The notes under the pieces are model-generated. The model saw only the letters and a list, made by a program, of their open reading frames with translations. It was not told where the DNA came from and ran no database searches. Position numbers and translations under genes: made by a program. From Astrobacterium formosum (GTDB lineage Bacteria; Pseudomonadota; Alphaproteobacteria; Rhizobiales; Xanthobacteraceae), in NCBI GenBank assembly GCA_030848545.1, contig JAVDCA010000022.1:62001-126000 (forward strand): 64,000 bases of DNA, given 5' to 3'. Below are positions 8,604 to 16,874 of this stretch, one piece after another. Position 1 is the stretch's first letter; each line of letters starts with the position of its first letter.

Positions 8604-10037
8604 TCAACCCACCAGCACGTTCCTGAACTGCCAGGGATCGCTCGGGTCGATGTTCTCGGGGAACAGGCCCGGGCGGCCGGAAAGCGGCGTCCAGTCGGTG
8701 TACTGGCCGATCACCGGCCCCAGATAGGGAAGCTGGATATCGAGGCAGCGGCGGAAGTCCATCTCGTCCGTTTCGACGATGCCGGCGGTGGGATTTTCCA
8801 GCGCCCACACCATGCCGGCAAGCACCGCCGAGGTGACCTGCAGGCCGGTGGCGTTCTGATAGGGCGCCAGCATCCTGGCCTCGTCGATGGAGAGCTGCGA
8901 GCCGTACCAGTAGGCGTTCCGGGCATGGCCGTAGATGAGCACGCCCAGTTCGTCGGCGCCGTCGACGATGTCGTCCTCGTCGAGGATGTAGAACTCTTCC
9001 TGGGCCTTGCCGGCGCGTCCGAACATCTCGTGCAGCGACAGCACGGCGTCGTCGGCGGGATGGTAGGCGTAATGGCAGGTCGGCCGGTACACCGCCTTGT
9101 CGCCGTCACGCACCGTCAGGTAGTCGGCGATCGAAATGGCCTCGTTGTGGGTGACCAGGAAGCCGTATTGGGGGCCCGGCGTCGGCGTCCAGCTGCGCAC
9201 GCGCGTATTGGCGCCCGGCTGCAGGAGATAGATGGCCGACCCGCAGCCCTCCTTGTGGGTGCGGGCATTGTCCGGCATCCAGGTTTCATGGGTGCCCCAG
9301 CCGAGCTCGGCCGGCTGCAGGCCCTCCGACACGAAGCCCTCCACCGACCAGGTATTGACGAACACGTCCGGCGTCTTGGGGCTCTTGGCCCGTTGCGTAT
9401 CGCGCTCGGCGACGTGGATGCCCTTGACGCCGAGCGTCATGGCGAGCTGCGCCCACTCCTCGCGCGCCGTCGGCACGTCGACGGCCACGCCGGTGTCGGC
9501 GGCGATATTGATGAGCGCCTGCTTGACGAACCACGACACCATGCCGGGATTGGCGCCGCAGCACGACACCGACGTGGTCGCGCCCGGCTTGCGGGCGCGC
9601 TTGGCCTTGAGCGTCGTTTCGCGCAGGGCGTAGTTGGAGCGCGCGTCCGGCCCGAGCTTGGGGTCGAAGTAGAAGCCGGCCCACGGCTCGTTGACGGTGT
9701 CGATGTAGAGCGCGCCGATCTTGCTGCACAACTCCATGATGTCGACCGAAGAGGTGTCCACCGACAGGTTGACGCAGAAGCCCTGGCCGCCGCCGGCGGT
9801 CAGGAGCGGGGTCAGGAGGTGCCGGTAGTTGTCCTTCGTGACCGCCTGGTGGATGAAGCGGATGCCGCGCTCGTCGAGGATCCTGCGGTCCTTGTCTTCC
9901 GGGTCGATGACCACGAAACGGGACTTGTCGAAGGCGAAATGCCGTTCGATCAGCGGCAGCGCGCCTTTGCCGATCGAGCCGAAACCGATCATGACGATGG
10001 GCCCGTCGATACGGGCGTGCACAGGCCAATGGGTCAT
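8604..10037 (-). CDS. hss: homospermidine synthase
   Basis: A 477-residue protein matching bacterial homospermidine synthase in length and sequence. The Rossmann motif MIGFGSIGKG is at residues 16-25, and typical segments are GGGQGFCVNLSVDTSS, YIDTVNEPWAGFYFD and the CCGANPGMVSWF block. It makes sym-homospermidine from two putrescines, or putrescine and spermidine, using NAD as an internal redox cofactor in the cytoplasm. AGGAG lies nine bases before the ATG. Ornithine decarboxylase, which supplies putrescine, lies upstream on the same strand with a GNAT gene between, so the three form a polyamine block. Confidence 0.95.
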   Translation of the reverse strand: MTHWPVHARIDGPIVMIGFGSIGKGALPLIERHFAFDKSRFVVIDPEDKDRRILDERGIRFIHQAVTKDNYRHLLTPLLTAGGGQGFCVNLSVDTSSVDIMELCSKIGALYIDTVNEPWAGFYFDPKLGPDARSNYALRETTLKAKRARKPGATTSVSCCGANPGMVSWFVKQALINIAADTGVAVDVPTAREEWAQLAMTLGVKGIHVAERDTQRAKSPKTPDVFVNTWSVEGFVSEGLQPAELGWGTHETWMPDNARTHKEGCGSAIYLLQPGANTRVRSWTPTPGPQYGFLVTHNEAISIADYLTVRDGDKAVYRPTCHYAYHPADDAVLSLHEMFGRAGKAQEEFYILDEDDIVDGADELGVLIYGHARNAYWYGSQLSIDEARMLAPYQNATGLQVTSAVLAGMVWALENPTAGIVETDEMDFRRCLDIQLPYLGPVIGQYTDWTPLSGRPGLFPENIDPSDPWQFRNVLVG

Positions 10038-10135
10038 CGATCGCTACTCCTAACGGGGGTCGATATCCCGGGGGTGGGACACGGCGGACAAAGACGCCTC
10101 CGGCGTCATGCCCATGACGAAAACAAAGGCGGATT

Positions 10136-10678
10136 TCAAGCCGCCTGTGCGAGGGGCCCGGCGGCCGCCGGACCCTCGCCGGCCCGTCGCGGACCGGCGG
10201 CCAGGATGGCGCCGGCAGCCCCGTCGAGGGCGCCGGGCACGAGCTCACTCGCCAGCAGCCGGTGGCGCTCGAACGGTCCCGGCATGGCAAGCGCGCCGGT
10301 GGTCGCGGCCGAAAAACCGAAGCGGCCGTAATAGGGCGCGTCACCCACCAGGAGCACGGCGGCGTGGCCGGCACGCGCCGCCGCCCGCAGCCCCCGTCGC
10401 ATCAGCGCGGCGCCGATTCCACGGCCCCGGCAAGCCGGGTCGACGGCGAGCGGCCCGAGCAGCAATGCGGGCCGGCCGCCAGCGTCCACATGCCACAGCC
10501 GCATGGTGCCGACGACGCGGCCGTGGTCGACGGCCACGAAGGCGAGCCCGGCCGCAGGCCGGCGGCCTTCGCGCAGGCGCTCGGACGACTTCAGAAAGCG
10601 CGCCTCGCCGAAACAGAGGTCGAGCAGGTTCTCGCGGGCGGCGATGTCGCCGGGGCGTTCGGGGCGGATCGAGACCAT
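10136..10678 (-). CDS. GNAT-family N-acetyltransferase
   Basis: A 180-residue GNAT protein. The acetyl-CoA binding motif A is seen as LLGPLAVDPACRGRGIGAAL (about residues 72-91), followed by LLVGDAPYYGRFGF, a pattern shared with YhbS-type acetyltransferases. The ATG at 10676-10678 (MVSIRPERPGD) is preferred; the open frame upstream of it is a translated REP-like repeat. It lies between ornithine decarboxylase and homospermidine synthase on the same strand, so a role in polyamine acetylation is possible, but this rests on position only. The Ala- and Pro-rich C-terminus is probably flexible. Confidence 0.85.
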   Translation of the reverse strand: MVSIRPERPGDIAARENLLDLCFGEARFLKSSERLREGRRPAAGLAFVAVDHGRVVGTMRLWHVDAGGRPALLLGPLAVDPACRGRGIGAALMRRGLRAAARAGHAAVLLVGDAPYYGRFGFSAATTGALAMPGPFERHRLLASELVPGALDGAAGAILAAGPRRAGEGPAAAGPLAQAA

Positions 10679-10765
10679 GGCGAAAGTCCTCCACGGCCGC
10701 AGCGGCAAGTCGCGCGGCGCGGACAAGGGAAATATGGAAGCGGCCCCGGGGGGCGGCGCCTGCTC

Positions 10766-10783
10766 CTCCCCGCTTGCGGGGAG
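10766..10783. repeat. single REP-like hairpin
   Basis: An 8-bp perfect stem (CTCCCCGC/GCGGGGAG) with a TT loop, followed by GGTCGGGGTGAGGG. It resembles one module of the 200-bp bipartite elements elsewhere in the window but has no clear second half. It is non-coding and lies between the ornithine decarboxylase and GNAT genes. Confidence 0.65.
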
Positions 10784-10921
10784 AAGGTCGGGGTGAGGGA
10801 CGGTTTCGGTGCGCTCCGGCCCGCGGAGGCGCCCCCTCACCCGCCCGTCACACGCTTCCACGCGCGACAGGCGGCCTTTCCCCGCCTGAACCCGGGCTTG
10901 CCCGCGTTCAGTGTTTGGGTG

Positions 10922-10947
10922 CGCAAGTCGGGCAAGCCCGACTTGCG
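10922..10947. terminator. strong hairpin after ornithine decarboxylase
   Basis: A perfect 12-bp stem (CGCAAGTCGGGC with its complement) closed by an AA loop, 31 bases beyond the stop codon of the ornithine decarboxylase gene. On the gene strand no T-run follows, so it may stabilise the mRNA 3' end or weaken read-through rather than act as a classical terminator. Confidence 0.5.
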
Positions 10948-10978
10948 GCGGGGAGAGGCGGCAGAAAAGCGGACGATT

Positions 10979-12109
10979 TCAAATGTGATACGTCCGCAAC
11001 GGCGGAAAGCCGTTGAAGGCGCAGGCCGAGTAGGTGGCCGTATAGGCGCCCGTGCCCTCGATCAGAACCTTGTCGCCGATCTCCAGGCTGACCGGCAGCA
11101 GGTAGGGCTCGCGCTCGTAGAGCACGTCGGCCGAGTCGCAGGTCGGCCCGGCGACGACGCACGGTGCCATCTGGTCGCGGTCGCGCTCGGTCCTGATCGG
11201 GTAGCGGATCGCCTCGTCCATGGTCTCGGCGAGGCCGCCGAACTTGCCGATGTCGAGATAGACCCAGCGCACCTCGTCGTCCTCGCTCTTCCTGGAGACG
11301 AGCACGACTTCCGCCTCGATCAGCCCGGCATTGCCGACCATGCCGCGGCCCGGCTCGATGATGGTCTCCGGGATGCGGTTGCCGAAATGCTTGCGCAGCG
11401 AGCGGAAAATCGCCGAACCGTAGGACCTCACCGCCGGCACGTTCTTGAGGTACTTGGTCGGGAAGCCGCCGCCGAGATTGACCATGGCGAGGTTGATGCC
11501 GCGCTCGCCACATTCGCGGAACACGGCCGCCGCAGAGGCCAGCGCCCGGTCCCAGGCATGCGGATTGCGCTGCTGGGAGCCGACGTGGAACGAAACGCCG
11601 TGCGCCTCGAGCCCCTGCCGGTGGGCGTGCTCGAGCACGTCCGCGGCCATGTCGGGCTCGCAGCCGAACTTGCGCGACAGCGGCCAGTCGGCGCCGACGC
11701 AGTCCGACAGGATGCGGCAGAACACCCGTGAGCCCGGCGCCACGCGGGCGATCTTCTCGACCTCGGCCTTGCAGTCGACCGCAAACAGGCGAACCCCCAG
11801 CGCGTAGGCGCGGGCGATGTCCCGCTCTTTCTTGATGGTGTTGCCGTACGAAATGCGCTCGGGCGCGGCGCCGGCGGCGAGCACCATCTCGATCTCGGCG
11901 ACCGAGGCGGTGTCGAAGCAGGAGCCGAGCGACGCCAGAAGGCTCAGGACTTCCGGGGCCGGGTTCGCCTTGACGGCGTAGAACACACGGGTGTCCGGCA
12001 ACGCCTTGGCGAAGGCGCCGTAGTTGTCACGCACGACGTCGAGATCGACGACGAGGCAGGGACCGTCCTCGGCACGATGGCGGAGGAATTCGCGAATGCG
12101 CGCGGTCAT
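10979..12109 (-). CDS. odc: ornithine decarboxylase (PLP-dependent, fold III)
   Basis: A 376-residue group IV decarboxylase of the alanine racemase fold, the size of alphaproteobacterial ornithine/lysine decarboxylases. PLP Lys47 sits in FYAVKANP, the HVGSQ and NLGGGFPTKY motifs bind the phosphate, and the catalytic Cys324 lies in GPTCDSADVLYE. It converts ornithine (possibly also lysine) to putrescine (cadaverine) in the cytoplasm. The ATG at 12107-12109 (MTARIREF) is chosen because the open frame above it is the leader RNA. A GGGGAG ribosome binding site sits nine bases upstream inside a small hairpin. Regulation by the speF-type leader is likely. Confidence 0.93.
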   Translation of the reverse strand: MTARIREFLRHRAEDGPCLVVDLDVVRDNYGAFAKALPDTRVFYAVKANPAPEVLSLLASLGSCFDTASVAEIEMVLAAGAAPERISYGNTIKKERDIARAYALGVRLFAVDCKAEVEKIARVAPGSRVFCRILSDCVGADWPLSRKFGCEPDMAADVLEHAHRQGLEAHGVSFHVGSQQRNPHAWDRALASAAAVFRECGERGINLAMVNLGGGFPTKYLKNVPAVRSYGSAIFRSLRKHFGNRIPETIIEPGRGMVGNAGLIEAEVVLVSRKSEDDEVRWVYLDIGKFGGLAETMDEAIRYPIRTERDRDQMAPCVVAGPTCDSADVLYEREPYLLPVSLEIGDKVLIEGTGAYTATYSACAFNGFPPLRTYHI

Positions 12110-12538
12110 GGGTTTGACTCCCCATGTCAAAGGGGGCGCGAACGCCCGATGTGATGCGGGGGTTGAGGCCGCTGTCGTCGCGCGATGGGGACGCGACGTC
12201 AGTCGAACACTCTCGACCCGACCGTGCTGCCTTGGATTGGATGCAGGGGAGGCCCTGATCCGCACGCCCGGCAATGAAAAACAAGCCTCTTCGGTAGCCC
12301 GAGCCGGTGGATGGAACACCGGCAGAGACCAAAAAAGCCCGTCCGTCGTTGCTTTAAGCCGCGTCCCCCGTCGAGCACGAGGTGCGCCGGTTTCGCCTCC
12401 GGCTGCCGGTTAAGTGTTCGGAGCTGCAAACGACCGCAGACTTGACGTCTTGGCGGTCTCACTCCGGGCGGCTGTCCGGCCTCTTGTCCGGATGCCCACC
12501 AACCGACACACGGCCACAGGCACGTGCGAAATTGGGCA
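12110..12538 (-). ncRNA. speF-type 5' leader RNA of ornithine decarboxylase
   Basis: About 430 bases separate a good promoter from the ornithine decarboxylase start. The Rfam family speF is known to lie upstream of this gene in Alphaproteobacteria, and position, strand and length all fit. Visible structures include a GCCGGTG/CACCGGC hairpin at 12303-12323 and, next to the start, two exclusive hairpins. In one, TTTGAC pairs with GTCAAA (12113-12118 with 12127-12132), leaving the GGGGAG ribosome site in the loop. In the other, the CCCCC at 12133-12137 pairs with that GGGG and hides it. Family membership is inferred from context, not from an alignment. Confidence 0.6.
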
Positions 12539-12544
12539 GGGCGA

Positions 12545-12572
12545 TACATAGTCGCGCGCGGCGGGAATGCAA
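12545..12572 (-). promoter_or_regulatory. sigma-70-type promoter of the speF leader/odc
   Basis: On the minus strand TTGCAT (12572-12567) and TATGTA (12550-12545) are separated by 16 bases, which would start transcription near 12538 and give the long leader. Upstream of it (12573-12751) I see no gene, only repeated CGCCGTCGTTCAGC-like words. Confidence 0.55.
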
Positions 12573-12751
12573 GAAAAAATCGCGCCACCCCGGAAAATTT
12601 CTGGGGTGTTCGAGCCGTTCGGTTTTGAACGCGTTAACGAAGAGTGGATTTCAAATAAACAGCACGCCGAGCCATCGTTCAGCACCGTCGCGCAGCGCCG
12701 TCGTTCAGCGCCACAACTCGGCGCCGCAACAGCGCCGGAAAGCGCTGTCGC

Positions 12752-13003
12752 TCAGCGGCTGGTGACGAACGGCTCGATGCGCATGCCGTTGCGCACGAAG
12801 GCCGCCATCACCATCAGGCCGGCGACGAAGAAGATGATCTGCAGGGCGTAGGCCCCATATTCGCCGAGGCCGAACAGATTGGCGAACGCCCAGCCGCCCG
12901 CGAAGGCGGCGCCGAACACTTCCGCCGCGATGAGGACCGCGGCGCTCACGACCGTCGATACGTTCTGCCAATGAATGCGCCGTCCGGACTTGGCCTGCGA
13001 CAT
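12752..13003 (-). CDS. small two-helix membrane protein, unknown function
   Basis: An 83-residue protein starting MSQAKSGRR, with two hydrophobic segments (VSTVVSAAVLIAAEVFGAAF and YALQIIFFVAGLMVMAAF) that should both cross the inner membrane, and short polar ends. AGGA lies about nine bases before the ATG at 13001-13003, which is why I prefer it to the ATG three codons earlier, where the spacing is too short. The protein family is not recognised; similar small proteins are common in Hyphomicrobiales. It is divergent from the M3 oligopeptidase gene and has no obvious partner. Confidence 0.72.
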   Translation of the reverse strand: MSQAKSGRRIHWQNVSTVVSAAVLIAAEVFGAAFAGGWAFANLFGLGEYGAYALQIIFFVAGLMVMAAFVRNGMRIEPFVTSR

Positions 13004-13224
13004 GATCGACATCCTTGTTTGCGGGCCGGCAATCTCCCCGAAATGCCGCCGCGAATCAAGCCCATCAATACGGCAGAAAGACCAGGCGGGCGAATCGGGC
13101 GCGCGAATCGGCCAGGCGGCGGGCAGGCCGCGGCCGGCGGGAAGCGCTTGCCGCCGCCGCCTCGCTACTTCTATGTGGCGGTGATCCCCGCCGATAATCG
13201 TCAACCCCGGGACCCCATAAGCCC

Positions 13225-15297
13225 ATGGCCGCTCTCCCCGACGCCGACAATCCCCTCCTGCGCGACTGGACGGCCCCCTTCGGGGCACCTCCGTTCGCCG
13301 AGATCCGGCCGGAGCACTTCGCGCCCGCCTTCGAGCGCGCCTTCGCGGACCACGAGGCCGAAATCGAGGAGATCGCCGTCTTGGCGGCGGCGCCCTCCTT
13401 CGACAACACGATCCTGGCCCTGGAGCGCAGCGGCGCCCTCCTGGAGCGGGTTGCCGACGTCTTCTCCGTGCTGGTCGGCGCCGACAGCAACGACGCCCTG
13501 TTGGAGATCGAGCGCGTCATCAGCCCGCGGCTCGCCACCCACTGGAGCAACATCCACATGAACCAGGGCCTGTTCCGGCGCGTCGAGGAGCTGCGCCGGA
13601 ACGCCGCGTCGCTCGCGCTCACGGCCGAGCAGGCCCGCGTCCTCACGCGCTACCATCTCGACTTCCGGCGCGCCGGCGCCGGCCTCGAGGAGACCGACCG
13701 CCGACGGCTGTCCGACATGGTCGAGCGGCTGGCCGAGCTCGGGACGCAATTCAGCCAGAACGTCCTTGCCGACGAGCAGAGTACCGTCCTGGAACTTTTG
13801 CCCGACGACCTCGCCGGCCTGCCCGCCCATGTGGTCGCCTCAGCCCGCGCGGCCGCCAAGGAGCGCGGCCGCGACGGCCATCTGGTCACCATGTCGCGCT
13901 CGAGCGTCGAGCCGTTCCTCTCCCTCTCCAGCCGCCGCGACCTGCGCGAGAAGGCATGGCGGGCCTTCGTCGCCCGCGGCGACCACGACGGCGAGCACGA
14001 CAACAAGCCGCTCATCGCCGAGACGGTGCGGCTGCGCGCCGAGGCGGCCCGCCTCCTCGGCTACGACACCTATGCGCGCTTCCAGCTCGACGACAATATG
14101 GCCAAGACCCCGGACGCCGCCCGCGACCTCCTGGAGAAGGTGTGGCGCCCCGCCGTCGCCCGCGCCAATGCGGACCGCGCCGCCATGCAGGAGATGATCC
14201 GTGCCGAGGGCGGCAATTTCGACCTCGCGCCGTGGGACTGGCGCTATTACGCCGAAAAGCTGCGCAAGGTGCGCTGCGACCTCGCCGAGGGCGAGATCGA
14301 GCCCTATCTGCCGCTCGAACGCATGATCGAGGCCGCCTTCGACACCGCGCACCGGCTGTTCGGCCTCTCCTTCAAGCCGCGCACCGACGTGCCGACCTGG
14401 CATCCGGACGTGCGCGTCTTCGAAGTCACCGGCCGCGACGGCCGCCATGTGGGCCTGTTCTTCGGCGACTATTTTGGCCGCACCTCCAAGCGCAGCGGCG
14501 CCTGGATGACCTCGCTGCGCGACCAGGACCGGCTCGCCGGCGACCGGCTCGACGGCGAGACCCGGCCGCTGATCGTCAATGTGATGAACTTCAACAAGGG
14601 CGAGGCCGGCGCGCCGACACTCCTGTCCTTCGACGACGCCCGCACCCTCTTCCACGAATTCGGCCACGCGTTGCACGGCCTCCTCTCCGACGTCACCTAT
14701 CCGCGCATTTCCGGCACCTCGGTCGAGACCGATTTCGTCGAACTGCCCTCGCAGCTCTACGAGCACTGGCTGGAGCGCCCCGAGGTCCTGTCCCGCTTCG
14801 CCCGCCACCACGCGACCGGCGAAGCGATGCCCGACGCCCTGATCAAGAAGCTGGTCGCCGCCCGCACCTTCAACCAGGGTTTCACGACCGTCGAGTTCGT
14901 CGCCTCGGCGCTGGTCGACCTCGACTTCCATTCGCTCGCCTGGGTCGAGGACCTCGACCCGGCCGCCTTCGAGGAGGAGGCCCTGGAGCGCATCGGCATG
15001 CCGGCCGAGATCGCCATGCGGCACCGCCCGCCGCATTTCCAGCACGTCTTCGCCGACGACGACTATGCGGCCGCCTACTACAGCTACATGTGGTCCGAAG
15101 TCCTCGACGCCGACGCTTTTCAGGCCTTCGAGGAGACCGGCGACGTGTTCGACCCGGGCGTCGCCGAGCGGCTGTTGAAATACATCTTCTCCGCCGGCGG
15201 CTCACGCGCGCCCGACGAGGCCTACACGGCGTTCCGTGGCCGGCTGCCGAGCGAGGAGGCGTTGTTGCGAAGGCGGGGGTTGGTGGACGCGGCGTAG
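13225..15297 (+). CDS. prlC: M3-family oligopeptidase (oligopeptidase A-like)
   Basis: A 690-residue cytoplasmic zinc metallopeptidase of the thimet oligopeptidase family, the usual length of oligopeptidase A. The zinc motif HEFGHALHG (about residues 476-484) is in the C-terminal catalytic domain, with further typical segments such as YPRISGTSVETDFVELPSQL and YYSYMWSEVLDAD. These enzymes degrade short peptides, including cleaved signal peptides. The start at 13225 (MAALPDADNPLL) agrees with family N-termini, although no strong ribosome site is seen. The downstream gap to 15640 holds a REP element. Confidence 0.93.
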   Translation: MAALPDADNPLLRDWTAPFGAPPFAEIRPEHFAPAFERAFADHEAEIEEIAVLAAAPSFDNTILALERSGALLERVADVFSVLVGADSNDALLEIERVISPRLATHWSNIHMNQGLFRRVEELRRNAASLALTAEQARVLTRYHLDFRRAGAGLEETDRRRLSDMVERLAELGTQFSQNVLADEQSTVLELLPDDLAGLPAHVVASARAAAKERGRDGHLVTMSRSSVEPFLSLSSRRDLREKAWRAFVARGDHDGEHDNKPLIAETVRLRAEAARLLGYDTYARFQLDDNMAKTPDAARDLLEKVWRPAVARANADRAAMQEMIRAEGGNFDLAPWDWRYYAEKLRKVRCDLAEGEIEPYLPLERMIEAAFDTAHRLFGLSFKPRTDVPTWHPDVRVFEVTGRDGRHVGLFFGDYFGRTSKRSGAWMTSLRDQDRLAGDRLDGETRPLIVNVMNFNKGEAGAPTLLSFDDARTLFHEFGHALHGLLSDVTYPRISGTSVETDFVELPSQLYEHWLERPEVLSRFARHHATGEAMPDALIKKLVAARTFNQGFTTVEFVASALVDLDFHSLAWVEDLDPAAFEEEALERIGMPAEIAMRHRPPHFQHVFADDDYAAAYYSYMWSEVLDADAFQAFEETGDVFDPGVAERLLKYIFSAGGSRAPDEAYTAFRGRLPSEEALLRRRGLVDAA

Positions 15298-15350
15298 CGA
15301 CGTGGGCCGGCGAGAAAGCAAAGTGCAAAGGCTTCGCGTCGTCGCTCTCC

Positions 15351-15554
15351 TGATGCGTCGCCGCTCGCCGCAGCCGGCTCCCTCTCCCCAGCGGGGAGAG
15401 GGCTGGGGTGAGGGGGCTCCGGCATATCGATCGAGCACGACATCATTCCGGACTTGCCCAAAGCCAGCTCAAATACGGCGCATCCAACTCGCTTCGCTAC
15501 CCCCTCACCCCGCCCCTCTCCCCAAATGGGGAGAGGGAGAAGCAGCGCCGTGCC
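15351..15554. repeat. about 200-bp bipartite REP element, copy B (inverted)
   Basis: Reverse-orientation copy of the elements at 1711-1912 and 43582-43781. It begins TGATGCGTCGCCGC, carries the two GGGGAGAGGG-type palindromes at about 15381-15409 and 15515-15539, and ends GCGCCGTGCC. Short words in the spacer (GATGTCGTGC-like on the minus strand) are also shared with copies A and C. It fills the 343-base gap between the peptidase gene and the next gene; I see no coding sequence there. Confidence 0.85.
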
Positions 15555-15640
15555 ATAAGCGACAGCACTGCCGCTTGCGAGGGAGGTGAGCAGGCCGAAG
15601 GCGCCGCCATGTTGATCCAAGACCGAAAGTCCGCGCGCAG

Positions 15641-16081
15641 CTACCGCTCGATCTTGACCGAACCTTCGCCGCGCAGATCGACCCGCACCCTGGTCTGGCC
15701 CGGACGGCCCGTCCGGCCGTCGTCATAGAGCGTATACGGCACCGTCAAGAGCAGCCCGCGCTGGGGATCGTACGACGCCTTGATCTTGTCGAAGCCGACG
15801 TTGTTGAAGCCGCGCGCACTCCTCTCCTTGCCGCCCGCCTTGTCGCTCACCGCAAAGCACTGCGAGCCGATCTCCGGGACCGGAATGATGACCAGGAGAT
15901 GGGCGCTGCAGCACACCGGCTCGCCGTCGGTGTCCACATAAGCAGTGGTGATCTTGCCGCCCGAATAGGACTTGGTCTGCCCGACCAGGAAGCTGACCCG
16001 GTCGAGATTGTCGCAGGGGCCGACCTCGGCCGCGACGGCAGGCGTCGAGAGAAGAAACAAGGCAATCCACAAATGGCGCAT
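15641..16081 (-). CDS. exported small protein, unknown function
   Basis: A 146-residue protein with an N-terminal signal peptide (MRHLWIALFLLSTPAVAA, cut near residue 18). The mature part has three Cys (GPCDN, EPVCCSAH, SQCFAV) that could form disulfides in the periplasm, a VSFLVGQTKSYSGGKI segment and a basic C-terminus. GAGGA lies eight bases before the ATG at 16079-16081, which decides against an in-frame upstream start. The family is not recognised. It is flanked by a REP element downstream and a different palindromic repeat upstream, so it is probably a single-gene unit. Confidence 0.75.
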   Translation of the reverse strand: MRHLWIALFLLSTPAVAAEVGPCDNLDRVSFLVGQTKSYSGGKITTAYVDTDGEPVCCSAHLLVIIPVPEIGSQCFAVSDKAGGKERSARGFNNVGFDKIKASYDPQRGLLLTVPYTLYDDGRTGRPGQTRVRVDLRGEGSVKIER

Positions 16082-16116
16082 GAGACATCCTCGTCGGAGC
16101 GAACGATGAAACAACC

Positions 16117-16205
16117 CGTAGCCCGCACTGAACGCGAGCGAAATGCGGGGTGGCGTGTCGGAGAGGCGGACTCCTGGATTTCGCTGCCGCTCAATCCAGG
16201 CTACG
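16117..16205. repeat. GTAGCCCGCA...GGCTACG palindromic repeat, copy 1
   Basis: It starts CGTAGCCCGCACTGAACGCG and ends CTCAATCCAGGCTACG, with ends complementary to each other and internal GCGAAATGCGGG, a layout seen in common rhizobial intergenic repeats. A second, diverged copy lies at 16779-16869 in the same orientation, so the pair brackets the GNAT gene. Confidence 0.75.
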
Positions 16206-16246
16206 CTTGCTTGTCAGTAATTAGCCGTCCGACTGAATTTTAGCAC

Positions 16247-16759
16247 ATGATCATCATCAGGGCTGCGAACGATCAGGATACGTCCTTGCTGCCAGGGATC
16301 GAGCGCAGTTCCGGCGAGATATTCCGGCAGTCGCCGGGATTGGAGTGGATCGCGGACGACACGGTTCAATCGCAAGAACAGCATCGCGCCCTGATTGCGG
16401 ATGGTATTGCCCTCGTCGCCGAGGTTCAAGGCGCCGGCATCGCCGCCTTCCTGAACGGCGAGGTGGCGCCCGACGCCCTGCATATCTGGCAAATCGCCGT
16501 CCATCGGGACCAGCAAAGGCACGGCATCGGACGAAAACTGATCGAAGCCGCGCAGCAATCTGCAGTCGACCGCGGGACCAGAGCCCTGACCTTGACCACG
16601 TTCAGAAACGTGCCCTGGAACGAACCCTATTATCGAAGACTCGGGTTCGTCACCTTGGACAGCACGGAGCTCAACCCCCGGCTCAATGCCATTCTGCGTT
16701 CCGAAGGACAAGCCGGAATGCCGGTCGCGCAACGCTGCGCCATGAGGAAATCCCTTTGA
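16247..16759 (+). CDS. GNAT-family N-acetyltransferase
   Basis: A 170-residue single-domain acetyltransferase. The acetyl-CoA loop is QIAVHRDQQRHGIGRKLIEA (about residues 81-100) and NEPYYRRLGF is the typical later motif with the Tyr that often acts as general acid. Its substrate, a small amine or a protein N-terminus, cannot be told. The ATG at 16247 is used; the ribosome site is poor. The gene is a short unit enclosed by two copies of the same palindromic repeat and is convergent with the immunity gene at 16875. Confidence 0.83.
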   Translation: MIIIRAANDQDTSLLPGIERSSGEIFRQSPGLEWIADDTVQSQEQHRALIADGIALVAEVQGAGIAAFLNGEVAPDALHIWQIAVHRDQQRHGIGRKLIEAAQQSAVDRGTRALTLTTFRNVPWNEPYYRRLGFVTLDSTELNPRLNAILRSEGQAGMPVAQRCAMRKSL

Positions 16760-16778
16760 CGGGGCTTCGGCCAGGCCG

Positions 16779-16869
16779 GTAGCCCGCATTGAGCGCGCGA
16801 AATGCGGGACGGCGCATCGAAGAGGCGGGGGCGGAGTGCTGGACCTCGCGGCCGCCCGATTCAGGTTAC
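16779..16869. repeat. GTAGCCCGCA...GGTTAC palindromic repeat, copy 2
   Basis: A diverged copy of 16117-16205: it starts GTAGCCCGCATTGAGCGCG, has GCGAAATGCGGGACGG and ends GATTCAGGTTACACCTG. It lies between the convergent GNAT and immunity genes and may serve as a terminator for both. Confidence 0.7.
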
Positions 16870-16874
16870 ACCTG

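Noticed and set aside
13182..13206. A TGATCC in front of the M3 oligopeptidase gene as a fourth ECF promoter
   Set aside because: No CGTT follows at 16 bases, and the AAA after TGATCC that the other three sites share is missing.
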